From assembly GCA_964651045.1 (NCBI GenBank), contig CAZYVD010000002.1, positions 62,001-126,000 of the forward strand: 64,000 nt of DNA, written 5' to 3'. Position 1 is the stretch's first letter, and every line of letters starts with the position of its first letter. Position numbers and translations under genes: made by a program. This stretch comes from CAZYVD01 sp964651045. Lineage in GTDB: Bacteria; Zhuqueibacterota; QNDG01; DSAB01. Positions 52,920 through 61,446 of the stretch are shown here, in pieces. Below the pieces are notes generated by a model that had not been told where the DNA came from, ran no database searches, and saw nothing but the letters and a program-made list of their open reading frames with translations.

Positions 52920-54667
52920 CTACTTACAGAGTCTGATACCGAGGTACTTACATGTTCGTTCTTGAAATGTGTTTTCTCTATCTGTTGTGCGAAGGTGTTC
53001 TTCCCAGTGATTCCAGGCACCCCCCCTTTTTACTTTAGTATTCCATGGACCGTATGTAGGGCCAGTAGGATTATTTTCAGGACTTACACTGTAATAACTG
53101 CCATCATACCAGTCCCAGCACCATTCACATACATTTCCACTCATGTCATATATTCCGAGTTCATTGGGCAGTTTCAACCCAACCTGATGTGTGTCTCCCC
53201 CTGAGTTGCCAAGGTACCATGCAACTTCATCAGGATTGTTGCTTCCAGCATATATATATCCATTGCTAAGGTTGCCACCACGTGCTGCAAATTCCCATTC
53301 TGCCTCTGTAGGAAGCCGGCCACCTGCCCATTCACAGAAGTCTTTTGCGCCATACCATGTTACTTCTCTTACTGGATAATTTTCAAAACCACTCTTTGAA
53401 ACAAACGTGCCCCATTTATATTCTATCTGACAGTCGGGGTCACTCATTTCAATGTACATGACACCGCCACGAGACCCATCAGGCTCGGCTGACACTGAAT
53501 TTAGAAACTTAGCAAACTGGCTGTTAGTAATTTCATATTTACTTATATAGAAGCTGTTTAATGTTACTGTATGTACAGGCCTTTCATCCGGGTCTCCATC
53601 TGTGCTTCCCATTTGAAAAGTGCCGCCTTCTACATACACCATCTGGATTGTTGATGGATCAAATGAAGAGATTATGAACCGCCATACATCAGACCATTCA
53701 CCCCAGCGGCCTTTGTTATCCATGGCTCTTACTTTCCAGTAGTATCCGCCATCAGGAATAGAAGAAGCAGCAGTAAATTCTGAGATGGTCAAATCTGACT
53801 TGTGAATTTCGGGATCGTTAAATGATATTGAGTTGTCCACCATGAGTTCGTACTGAACCGCTTCTGCAACGTCTGTCCAGTCAAAGCTTGGAGTGTTGTC
53901 GTTAAGTGTTGCCATATCATCTGGTGATATGAGCGATGGTGCAGGTGGGCCCTGTGTGTCTATTGTGAAGGATCTTACCTCTGAGTACTGTCCCCAGTTT
54001 CCTGCAGCGTCTCTTGCCCTTACCTTCCAGTAGTAGAGTCCATCTGCAAGAGATGAGGCTGCCGTGTAGCTCGATGCTGCAAGGTTTGTTCTGTGTATTT
54101 CGGGACTGTCGAAAGATGATGAGTTATCCACCATTAGTTCATATTGAGCTGCTCCTGCAACGTCTGTCCAGTCAAAGCTTGGAGTGTTGTCGTTAAGTGT
54201 TGCCATATCNNNNNNNNNNNNNNNNNNNNNNNNNNNNNNNNNNNNNNNNNNNNNNNNNNNNNNNNNNNNNNNNNNNNNNNNNNNNNNNNNNNNNNNNNNN
54301 NNNNNNNNNCCCAGTTTCCTGCAGCGTCTCTTGCCCTTACCTTCCAGTAGTAGAGTCCATCTGCGAGAGAATCTGATTTATATGATGTTTTAGATATGTT
54401 ATTGTTATCGATTACTGGGGAAGAAAAGCTTGCAGAGTCATCCACAATTAGTTCATATGATTCACATCCATCAACTTTATTCCAGACAAATGTCGGTCTG
54501 CTCTCAGACAAAAGAGAGCTGTCTGCAGGGGAGATGAGAGTTGGTGCTTCAATTTTATCATCGGGCGCAGCTGGATTATTAGAATTTTTCCTGGTACATA
54601 GAATTAGCAAACAAATCGAAATGAATATATAGAAAAGAACACGAATCTTTTTCGTAAAAGATTTCAA
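52920..54667 (-). CDS. Lipoprotein with FnIII-like repeats and C-terminal SUMF1-like domain (interrupted by N gap)
   Basis: Starts at TTG 54667 with AGAGGT upstream; lipoprotein signal (ILCT, Cys about 24). Then near-identical repeats of 97 residues containing 'TPSFDWTDVA...YELMVD...GLYYWKVRARDAAGNW' (the Fibronectin-III/SusE-like fold), then a SUMF1-like domain: MVYVEGGTFQMGSTDGDPDERPVHTVTLNSFYISKYEITN, LPTEAEWEFAARGG, NVCEWCWDWYD and RGGAWNHWEEHLRTTDRE. The Cys pair that makes FGE active is missing, so it is a non-sulfatase SUMF1 (EgtB/PvdO-like or binding) protein. The N run leaves the two halves in different frames only because of gap length. Confidence 0.8.
53871..54209 (-). repeat. 291-base tandem repeat inside the lipoprotein gene
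   Basis: The 48-base segment at 53871-53918 recurs at 54162-54209, a shift of exactly 291 bases (97 codons). Sequence right of the gap (from 54310) again matches the repeat from 53993 onward. The repeat encodes one FnIII-like unit each. Confidence 0.85.
54210..54309. other. Assembly gap (100 N)
   Basis: Exactly 100 N, a conventional placeholder. If only one repeat unit spans it, the missing sequence would be 74 bases (the counterpart of 53919-53992); 74 + 291n bases would restore the reading frame between both halves. Confidence 0.95.
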
Positions 54668-54703
54668 GGAGACCTCTTATATTTCTGCTTTAAATTAAAG
54701 ATA

Positions 54704-54731
54704 AATATAATAAAAAGGTTTAGAAAAGCAA
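54704..54731 (-). promoter_or_regulatory. Promoter of the SUMF1-like lipoprotein
   Basis: Minus strand TTGCTT (54731-54726), 16-base spacer, TATATT (54709-54704), about 37 bases ahead of TTG 54667. Confidence 0.4.
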
Positions 54732-54892
54732 GCATTAATCGCAAAACGTTCTAAGGTATTGGTAGTCGCATTGACTCAAAAATAAAGTAACTTTAGAGGA
54801 ATTGAACTTTTTTAAAAAATTGGTTGTTGCCTCATAATAGATGTAGCCATAAAACAGGAGAATTAATTATGAGTACAACGATCAAATATCTA

Positions 54893-54922
54893 ATCGTTCC
54901 CAAACTCGTTTTTTGGAACGAT
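54893..54922. repeat. Hairpin ATCGTTCC...GGAACGAT inside the element
   Basis: 8-base perfect stem (54893-54900 / 54915-54922) with a 14-base loop including CCAAACTCG. The CGTTCCCAAA...GGAACG pattern resembles hairpin repeats that recur between genes in many bacteria. Confidence 0.6.
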
Positions 54923-54974
54923 GTTGAAAACCTCTCTATATAAATTCTATACGAAAAATATATGTATTCTTTTT

Positions 54975-55036
54975 TTTTGGATTGCGCGAGCATGTTGCCG
55001 CTTTTAAAAGCGACGCCAAGGTGTCGCAATCCAAAA
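54975..55036. repeat. Nested inverted repeat of 62 bases
   Basis: Outer arms TTTTGGATTGCG (54975-54986) and CGCAATCCAAAA (55025-55036), perfect over 12 bases; centre CGCTTTTAAAAGCG (54999-55012), a perfect 14-base palindrome; between them two unlike 12-base blocks of equal length. The 12-12-14-12-12 spacing is strikingly symmetric. Role unknown. Confidence 0.7.
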
Positions 55037-55112
55037 GTGAATATAGAAAATTTGAATACTGCTAATATCTTCGGTTACATTTTATTTTGAGGCAATATGT
55101 GGATAAAAGTGC

Positions 55113-55140
55113 TTGATTTTGTCATTAACAATTTTAAATT
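55113..55140 (+). promoter_or_regulatory. Promoter of the dtxR-feo operon
   Basis: TTGATT (55113-55118), 16-base spacer, TAAATT (55135-55140). The DtxR-type box begins on the last bases of the -10. Confidence 0.4.
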
Positions 55141-55157
55141 AGATTAGTCTAACTTTG
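55139..55157 (+). promoter_or_regulatory. DtxR/IdeR-type iron box
   Basis: TTAGATTAGTCTAACTTTG; it agrees with the DtxR consensus TTAGGTTAGSCTAACCTAA at 14 or 15 of 19 positions, and the inner TTAGTCTAA core is perfect. It overlaps the likely transcription start of the dtxR-feoAB genes, as expected for an operator bound when iron is plentiful. Confidence 0.6.
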
Positions 55158-55185
55158 TTAGTTGTGGCTAAAATATGGTGGTATT

Positions 55186-55572
55186 ATGAGTGGCAAACTA
55201 TCCTCAAGCATGGAAGATTATCTTAAGACAATACATTCCCTAGAAAGCAGTGGGCGAATTGTAAGAGTAAAGGATATTGCAAGAGAGCTCGAGATAACGA
55301 TGCCGAGTGTAACCAGTGCTCTAAAAAATCTCGAGAAGCTTGGATTTGTGAACCATTCAAAATATGACATTGTGGTGTTGACTGAGCTGGGATCAGAGGT
55401 TGCAAAGAGAATATATCATAGACACAATATAATTAAGAGTTTTCTTCATAATGTGTTGGGACTAGATGAGGAAATTGCAGAAAGGGATGCATGTGGAATG
55501 GAACACAGCATGAGTCCTGAGACGCTTAATGGTCTGGTTCAATTTATGGAGAAAAGAAGAAAGGGTTCATGA
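55186..55572 (+). CDS. DtxR-family iron-dependent repressor (short form)
   Basis: 128 residues from ATG 55186 (an in-frame TTG at 55162 would add 8 residues). Winged helix MEDYLKTIHSL...VRVKDIARELEITMPSVTSALKNLEKLGFV, then the dimerisation/metal domain with His in IYHRHNII and DACGMEHSMSPETL. The Cys-x2-Glu-His run is that of iron-type DtxR/IdeR rather than Mn-type MntR, which has Glu at the Cys position. The C-terminal SH3-like domain of long DtxR proteins is absent; the free FeoA encoded next has that same fold. It likely represses its own operon through the box at 55139. Confidence 0.85.
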   Translation: MSGKLSSSMEDYLKTIHSLESSGRIVRVKDIARELEITMPSVTSALKNLEKLGFVNHSKYDIVVLTELGSEVAKRIYHRHNIIKSFLHNVLGLDEEIAERDACGMEHSMSPETLNGLVQFMEKRRKGS

Positions 55573-55609
55573 TGAGCAATAGTAGTATGAAGAGATTTGG
55601 GAGATAGAG

Positions 55610-55852
55610 ATGAAAGAACAGTTGCGGCTTACCCAGGTTCAAAATATGAAGAGAGTAAGGGTAGTCAGGATTGAGGGAGGATGGGGTGCACGACAGAGAT
55701 TAAACAGGGTTGGTATTCATGAGGGAGACGAGATTTTTATAAAGCGAAGCGGAATCATGGGAGGGCCTCTACTTGTAAGAATACATGGTTCAGACATAGC
55801 GCTTGGAAGAGGAATTGCACACAAGGTTGTGGTTGAGGAGAAAGAGGAGTGA
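55610..55852 (+). CDS. feoA: Ferrous iron transport protein FeoA
   Basis: 80 residues with the SH3-like FeoA pattern: VRIEGGWGARQRLNRVGIHEGDEI, then IMGGPLLVRIHGSDIALGRGIAHKVVV. FeoA acts at the cytoplasmic side of FeoB. Starts 37 bases after the repressor gene; stop overlaps the feoB ATG (TGATG). Confidence 0.92.
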   Translation: MKEQLRLTQVQNMKRVRVVRIEGGWGARQRLNRVGIHEGDEIFIKRSGIMGGPLLVRIHGSDIALGRGIAHKVVVEEKEE

Positions 55853-57837
55853 TGGTACCGAGATCAGGAAAGAGTATTGGAAGAAAGAGTACTCTTGATT
55901 ATCATAGAAGACATCCAAAGATAGTTCTAATAGGACAGCCAAATTGTGGTAAGAGCACACTTTTTAATGAAGTAGCAGGATATCGTTCTATATCTGCAAA
56001 TTTTCCAGGAGCTACAGTTACATATACTCAGAGTCATGTTCGCATCCTTGGAAATATCTTTGATTTGATAGATCTTCCTGGTGTCTATTCCCTAACCTCG
56101 TTTGACGAGGCAGATAGAGAGACTCAGCGTTATCTGCTGTCAGAAGATATCGATGTGATCATCAATGTTGTGGATAGTTCACTTTTATCGAGATCTCTAG
56201 AGTTGACTCTTCAATTGATGGATTTAGAAATTCCAATGGTAATGTGTCTTAATATGGTCGATGAGGCAGAGAGAAAGGGTATCAAGATAGACATTGAAAG
56301 TCTTTCGGAAAAGTTGGGAATATCTGTTGTTCCAACAGTGGCTTCAAAAGGAAGAGGTGTAACAGAACTTTTTGAGGTGGTTTTTAAGACTGCCCAGTCC
56401 AGAAAGATAGGCAGACACATTCGTATGAGCAGAGATGTAGAGCTCGTTGTAGCACAACTTACACGCCATTTAAAACAAACAATTAAAGATGGGATCGATT
56501 TTTCTTACCATCTTCTTGCAACAAAGCTGCTTGAAAAAGATCAATTCTTTGAGAATGTTATTAAGGATACTCATCCTGAAATCATGGATAGAGTCTATGA
56601 GTTTCAACAGCAGCTTGCACTCAGCCACGGCAGATCATCTGATCAGGTAATTGATGCAGAGAGGCATTCTCTTTCAATGTCAATCTTTGAAGATGTTGTT
56701 AAAATAGTAAAAAATCCTCATCTTCACTGGAAAGAACGGATCGACAATGTATTGATGCACAATCTTTGGGGTTATATGTTTCTTGTACTCTTTTTATTTA
56801 TATTTTTCAATTTAATCTTCAGGGTTGGTTCAATAATTGAAGCGCCCATGATGGAACTATTTAACAGGATCGTAAATTCGATTCAGGCACATTTGGGGAC
56901 AGCATCGTTACTCTCTACAATCATTTCAGGCGCAGTACAGGGAATAGGTGGAGGAGTTGCAATAGTGCTTCCCTATCTTTTACCATTCCTATTTGGTCTT
57001 GCATTGTTAGAAGACATTGGATATCTTCCAAGGGTGGCTTTTCTTATGGATGCATTCATGCATAGAATAGGATTACATGGAAAGGCTGTAATACCTGCAG
57101 TACTTGGGTATGGATGTAATGTACCAGCCGTTCTGGCAACGAGAATACTCGAGTCTCCTCGCGATAGATTCATAGCTTCTCTTATATCTACAATGGTTCC
57201 CTGTGCTGCTCGTATGACAGTAATATTAGGACTTGTGGGATATTATCTTGGTGGAAGCGTTGCTCTGATAATCTACTTTACTAACATAGTTGTAATTGCC
57301 ATTACAGGCAGGGTGGTTTCGAGGATGATGCCAGAGGTGACACCAGGAATGGCAATTGAGATACCAGCATATCAATTGCCACAACTAAGAGTCATTTTGA
57401 TGAAGACATGGCTGAGAATAAAAGACTTTATAATTATTGCATGGCCCCTTTTAATAATAGGAAGCATTGTTTTAAGCATTGTTGAGCACTATAATTTCAG
57501 TCAATTATTGAATCAAATCATATCACCAGTTACTACATTGCTTGGACTTCCCAGGAAGGTGGGTCTGACTCTTATATTTGGAGTGTTTCGCAAGGAGCTT
57601 TCGATGCTGATGCTATTCCAGGCGATGGGAACCAATGAGATTTTGACTGTCATGAGCAAGGGACAGATTCTAGTCTTTACTACATTTATTGTATACTATG
57701 TTCCCTGTGTGGCCACTATTGGTGTGCTGGCAAAGCAGATAGGGTGGAAGTCTACTTGGATTGTGGTAGTATTCATGTTTATTCTTGCGCTTGTAATTGG
57801 AATGATCACGAGAGGATTGTCCATTTTAATCTGGTAG
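55852..57837 (+). CDS. feoB: Ferrous iron transporter FeoB
   Basis: 661 residues from ATG 55852 (the GTG at 55849 lies within its ribosome site). G domain: G1 GQPNCGKS, G2 region ANFPGATV, G3 DLPGVYSL, G4 LNMVDEAER. Then two Gate-type membrane halves with about ten spans, including LPYLLPFLFGLALLEDIGYLPRVA and GYGCNVPAVLATRIL with its conserved Cys, plus VPCAARMTVILGLVG. Imports Fe2+, mainly in anoxic or acidic settings. Complete, no frame breaks. Confidence 0.95.
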   Translation: MVPRSGKSIGRKSTLDYHRRHPKIVLIGQPNCGKSTLFNEVAGYRSISANFPGATVTYTQSHVRILGNIFDLIDLPGVYSLTSFDEADRETQRYLLSEDIDVIINVVDSSLLSRSLELTLQLMDLEIPMVMCLNMVDEAERKGIKIDIESLSEKLGISVVPTVASKGRGVTELFEVVFKTAQSRKIGRHIRMSRDVELVVAQLTRHLKQTIKDGIDFSYHLLATKLLEKDQFFENVIKDTHPEIMDRVYEFQQQLALSHGRSSDQVIDAERHSLSMSIFEDVVKIVKNPHLHWKERIDNVLMHNLWGYMFLVLFLFIFFNLIFRVGSIIEAPMMELFNRIVNSIQAHLGTASLLSTIISGAVQGIGGGVAIVLPYLLPFLFGLALLEDIGYLPRVAFLMDAFMHRIGLHGKAVIPAVLGYGCNVPAVLATRILESPRDRFIASLISTMVPCAARMTVILGLVGYYLGGSVALIIYFTNIVVIAITGRVVSRMMPEVTPGMAIEIPAYQLPQLRVILMKTWLRIKDFIIIAWPLLIIGSIVLSIVEHYNFSQLLNQIISPVTTLLGLPRKVGLTLIFGVFRKELSMLMLFQAMGTNEILTVMSKGQILVFTTFIVYYVPCVATIGVLAKQIGWKSTWIVVVFMFILALVIGMITRGLSILIW

Positions 57838-57849
57838 AGAGGAGATTTT

Positions 57850-58857
57850 ATGAAAGAAGCAAGATTGTACAAAACACTGGAACAGGGAAAGGTGAGGTGT
57901 TTAACATGTGCTCATAGATGTGTTATAGGGAATGGCAAGAGAGGGGTTTGCGGTGTTCGAGAGAACAGAGATGGGAAATTATATACTCTTGTCTTTGGAA
58001 AACTTATCGCTATGAATGTAGATCCAATTGAAAAGAAGCCGCTCTTCCACTTCTATCCAGGTACCAGATCATTTTCAATTGCCACAGTTGGATGCAATAT
58101 GCACTGCCTTCACTGTCAGAACAGTAACATTTCACAGATGCCAAAGGAGAGGGGCCAAATAGAAGGCAGTGATTTTCTTCCCGAAGATGTTGTGAAGTCA
58201 GCCCTAAAAAATGGGTGCAAGACAATTGCATATACATATACAGAACCAACGGTCTACTGGGATTTTGCATTCGAGTGTTCGCGACTTGCTCACGAGCATA
58301 ATATCAAAAATATATTTGTTACAAATGGATATCTGTCAAAGGAATCTCTTAATGAGATCGCTCCCTTTCTCGATGGAGCAAATGTAGATTTGAAATCGTT
58401 TAAGGACAAGACCTATCGTACTGTTTGTGGAGCAAGATTAAAACCCGTTCTAAATACAATACAAAATATGAAAAGGCTTGGGATCTGGATAGAGGTAACA
58501 ACTCTTTTAATTCCTGATCTCAATGATTCTGATGAAGAATTAAATGATATTGCAGTCTTTCTGAGAGATCTGGATCCAGGAATTCCCTGGCACATCACTC
58601 GTTTTTATCCCACATATAGAATGACCGATAGAAGGCCTACCGATGTCGAGGCACTCCGGAAGGCACGGGAGATTGGATTTAATGCAGGCATAAGATATGT
58701 TTATACTGGAAATGTGCCTGGGGAGGATGGAGAGGCAACATTCTGCCATTCATGCGGTGCAAGGTTGATACACAGATGGGGCTTTGATCTAATGGGAAAT
58801 AGAATAACTGAAGGGAGATGCCCTGAGTGCGGTGCAGAGATCGACGGGGTATGGTAA
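57850..58857 (+). CDS. amrS: AmmeMemoRadiSam-type radical SAM enzyme
   Basis: 335 residues. Starts MKEARLYKTLEQGKVRCLTCAHRCVIGNGKRGVCGVREN with Cys-rich N-terminal site, then the radical-SAM CNMHCLHCQNSNISQ (Cx3Cx2C), YTYTEPTVYWDFA, NGYLSKESLNEIAPFLDGANVDLKSFKD, and a C-terminal zinc-ribbon-like pair CHSCGAR and CPECGAEI. This is the AmrS (formerly PflA-like) group. Its partners (AMMECR1, MEMO) are not in the window. Just 12 bases after feoB, so likely in the same iron-controlled operon. Confidence 0.85.
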   Translation: MKEARLYKTLEQGKVRCLTCAHRCVIGNGKRGVCGVRENRDGKLYTLVFGKLIAMNVDPIEKKPLFHFYPGTRSFSIATVGCNMHCLHCQNSNISQMPKERGQIEGSDFLPEDVVKSALKNGCKTIAYTYTEPTVYWDFAFECSRLAHEHNIKNIFVTNGYLSKESLNEIAPFLDGANVDLKSFKDKTYRTVCGARLKPVLNTIQNMKRLGIWIEVTTLLIPDLNDSDEELNDIAVFLRDLDPGIPWHITRFYPTYRMTDRRPTDVEALRKAREIGFNAGIRYVYTGNVPGEDGEATFCHSCGARLIHRWGFDLMGNRITEGRCPECGAEIDGVW

Positions 58858-58898
58858 TGAATTGTTGATTAAAAGATTTTAAAATAGAGGAACAGAAT

Positions 58899-60095
58899 AT
58901 GATTGAACCAAAGACTTTTTACCGAGAACTCGATGCAGTGCTTTCAAAGATAGATATTGAAAAGTCGGATAAGAATTTTTTTATAAAGATTCTTGATGAG
59001 CTTAAGAAACGTTTCAGTGCAGAGCTTAACATAAAGGGAAGCTGTATATATGAGAAGAGAGGGGATAATTTTGTATTGATCCACAGAGACGAAGAGGCGG
59101 GCAGATTAAAGATTAGAGAAACAATAAGCGGCGAGGTAGATTCAATAAAGGATATTATCAGGGGAGGTAAAAAAATAGTTACTTCTCCAGAGATGCTTAA
59201 AGATTTTGTCTCAGAAGTTAATCTTGAGTGCAGGGCCCTTGCTGCAATATCCATACATACACCTGTACGAAAATGGATAATTTTGTTTGTATTAAAAGAG
59301 GAGTGGGTCGAGGAGGAGATAACCCTTTTTCTGAATGCCATGAGAACGGCTCTTAATTACAGATTGTTTTCTGAAATGATGAAGAATGATCTTGTATTAA
59401 CCGAACAGATTCAGAAAAGTTTGCTTCCCAAAATGGCCCCTGACATTGAGGGATATGATATATATGGATTCTCACAGCCTGCTGCAATTGTTGGTGGGGA
59501 TTTTTTTGATTTCTACCAATTTGATGAGGAAGATCTGGTTGTTAGCATAGGCGATGCGAGTGGTCACGGTCTTCCAGCAGCCCTATTGGTGAGGGATGTT
59601 GTAATAGGATTGCGCATGGGTCTAGCAAAAGAGATGCGGTTGGCCCATACACTGAACAAATTGAATAATGTAATACAAAGGAGTACCTATTCAACAAATT
59701 TTGTATCGATCTTTGTTGGCGAGATTGAACAGGACGGCCATCTCTTTTATGTGAATGCAGGGCACCCGGCACCATTCTTGATTAAAAAAGACAGGATTGT
59801 GGACCTGGATGCAACCGGAATTACACTTGGATTTTTACCAGAAGTAGATCTGGGCCGTTCATATGTAAGGCTTGAGAATGATACTGTTCTTGTGCTGTAC
59901 AGTGACGGTATAATAGAAAGAGAGAGGGGTGAGGGAGAGGAGTTTGGAATTGAGAGATTAAAAAAGCTGGTGATGGAAAATCATCAAAAGAGTTCCAAAG
60001 ATATTGTAAGTTTGGTTTTTGACAGTGTAGATGAGTTTGGAAAGAGAAAATCATGGGAGGATGATGCTACATTAGTAGTGATAAAAAGATTGTAA
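58899..60095 (+). CDS. RsbU/SpoIIE-type protein serine phosphatase
   Basis: 398 residues. N-terminal GAF-like region (about 10-160) and PP2C/SpoIIE domain (about 170-398): EQIQKSLLPKMAPDIEGYDIYG, IVGGDFFDFYQFD, IGDASGHGLPAALL, VNAGHPAPFLIK, LYSDGIIERE and SWEDDATLVVIKRL. The metal-binding Asp residues are in these motifs. Works in partner-switching regulation; no anti-sigma factor is near to name a target. Confidence 0.87.
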   Translation: MIEPKTFYRELDAVLSKIDIEKSDKNFFIKILDELKKRFSAELNIKGSCIYEKRGDNFVLIHRDEEAGRLKIRETISGEVDSIKDIIRGGKKIVTSPEMLKDFVSEVNLECRALAAISIHTPVRKWIILFVLKEEWVEEEITLFLNAMRTALNYRLFSEMMKNDLVLTEQIQKSLLPKMAPDIEGYDIYGFSQPAAIVGGDFFDFYQFDEEDLVVSIGDASGHGLPAALLVRDVVIGLRMGLAKEMRLAHTLNKLNNVIQRSTYSTNFVSIFVGEIEQDGHLFYVNAGHPAPFLIKKDRIVDLDATGITLGFLPEVDLGRSYVRLENDTVLVLYSDGIIERERGEGEEFGIERLKKLVMENHQKSSKDIVSLVFDSVDEFGKRKSWEDDATLVVIKRL

Positions 60096-60128
60096 TAACG
60101 CCCTTTTTGTTCATAAGCTAAACGAAAC

Positions 60129-61343
60129 ATGAAAGAGAAAAACAGTATTTCGATTAAAAAGAGAATCTCCGACCTATCACGCATTATAAGAGAAGATTTA
60201 ATAAGATTTTTAATGGACATGATTGCCATTCCATCTTTCAGTGGAGAAGAGGGGGATGTTCTCGATAGAATAAAAAAAGAGATGGACTTTCTTGATTATG
60301 ATGAGACATTTTTTGATGGCATGGGAAATCTGATAGGCAGGATTGGTACTGGTAATAGGATCATTGCATTAGATGGACATTGCGACACAGTGAGGGTTGG
60401 CGATTTAAAGAATTGGAGAACCGATCCATTCAAACCGCTTCGTAAAGATGGCCAGATCTTTGGCCGCGGTGCTGTTGACCAGAAGGGAGGAGTTGCATCT
60501 GCAGTATATTCAGGAAAAATAATCAGAGAGATTGGACTTGGAGGAGAATTTTCGCTTTATGTGGTTGCTTCAGTGCTGGAGGAGGATTTTGAAGGATTGT
60601 GCTGGAAACACTTAATACAGGAGGAGGGAATAGTTCCTGAGTTGGTCATTCTTACCGAACCCAGTGATCTTAATATCATGATAGGACACAGGGGGCGATT
60701 GGAGATAAAAGTGATAATATGTGGGCGATCATGTCATGGGTCAGTACCGGAAATGGGTGATAATGCAATCTACAGGGCAGCGCCAGTAATTAAAGATATT
60801 CAGACTCTAAACAATAGGATGAAGTACTCTCCATTTCTTGGCAAAGGAACAATTGCAGTTACAAATATTACTTCTTCTGCTCCCTCATTGTGTGCTGTGC
60901 CTGATAGAGTCACAATACACATAGACAGGCGTCTTACAGCAGGAGAGTGTCTCAAGAGTGCTGTTCAGGAGGTTAATAATCTCTACTCTATACGAAATAC
61001 TGGTGCTGAGGTGTTTGTTCCTGAATATGATGTTGTAAGCCATACAGGATTGAGAATCAGTTGTGATGGCTATTATCCAATGTGGCGCATGAAAGAGAAT
61101 GACCCATTGATTCAGACTGCAGTTGAGATTTTTAATTCCCAGTTTGGAGAAAAACCAGAGATCGGAACATGGAGGTTCTCTACAAATGGTGTTGCAACAA
61201 AGGGGATTTTTGATATTCCTACTTTTGGTTTAGGCCCTGGGAAAGAGCAGTTAGCACATACAAATGATGAGAGAGTAAAAGAAGATGATCTTATAAGGGC
61301 AGTTGAGTTCTATTCTGCTTTTGTGTTTGCATATACATCTTAA
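60129..61343 (+). CDS. M20-family hydrolase, YgeY-like
   Basis: 404 residues. Metal-ligand motifs LDGHCDTVRVGD and GRGAVDQKGGVASAV, catalytic Glu in VLEEDFEGL, ILTEPSD and the late FGLGPGKEQLAHTNDERVKEDDL. The 'GPGxExLAHTxxE' end and overall run are those of the YgeY group linked to selenium metabolism, though no selenium gene is present here. Other M20 deacylases or dipeptidases remain possible. Preceded by a PP2C gene 33 bases away. Confidence 0.8.
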   Translation: MKEKNSISIKKRISDLSRIIREDLIRFLMDMIAIPSFSGEEGDVLDRIKKEMDFLDYDETFFDGMGNLIGRIGTGNRIIALDGHCDTVRVGDLKNWRTDPFKPLRKDGQIFGRGAVDQKGGVASAVYSGKIIREIGLGGEFSLYVVASVLEEDFEGLCWKHLIQEEGIVPELVILTEPSDLNIMIGHRGRLEIKVIICGRSCHGSVPEMGDNAIYRAAPVIKDIQTLNNRMKYSPFLGKGTIAVTNITSSAPSLCAVPDRVTIHIDRRLTAGECLKSAVQEVNNLYSIRNTGAEVFVPEYDVVSHTGLRISCDGYYPMWRMKENDPLIQTAVEIFNSQFGEKPEIGTWRFSTNGVATKGIFDIPTFGLGPGKEQLAHTNDERVKEDDLIRAVEFYSAFVFAYTS

Positions 61344-61446
61344 TGGACTATCAATAAATTTAATGGATTTGCCTTACTTCATGTAAAAAATTTTTAAGAT
61401 ATTTTTTCTGAGTCTGCTTTTCCTGTTTGGTCAAATTTTAACTCCT

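Larger units (their letters stand above)
54827..55095. mobile_element. 269-base MITE-like structured element
   Basis: Bounded by imperfect inverted repeats: left TTGCCTCATAATAGATGTAG..., right (reverse complement) TTGCCTCAAAATAAAATGTA...; about 19 of 23 aligned positions agree, the first 8 perfectly. The interior has no convincing coding frame and holds two strong hairpins. No clear target-site duplication is seen (flanks ...ggttg and tatgtgg). It could be a non-autonomous transposon or a structured intergenic repeat. Confidence 0.45.

Noticed and set aside
54134..54667. Frameshift or separate gene at the N run
   Set aside because: The frame difference is explained by the arbitrary 100-N placeholder; a 74-base fill would join both halves.
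54832..55029. 65-codon minus-strand frame in the structured element
   Set aside because: It runs through the palindromes and has no ribosome site or recognisable protein; the region behaves as non-coding.
54975..55036. Integron attC site
   Set aside because: The large palindrome is suggestive but the core RYYYAAC/GTTRRRY pair is not present and no cassette genes or integrase are near.
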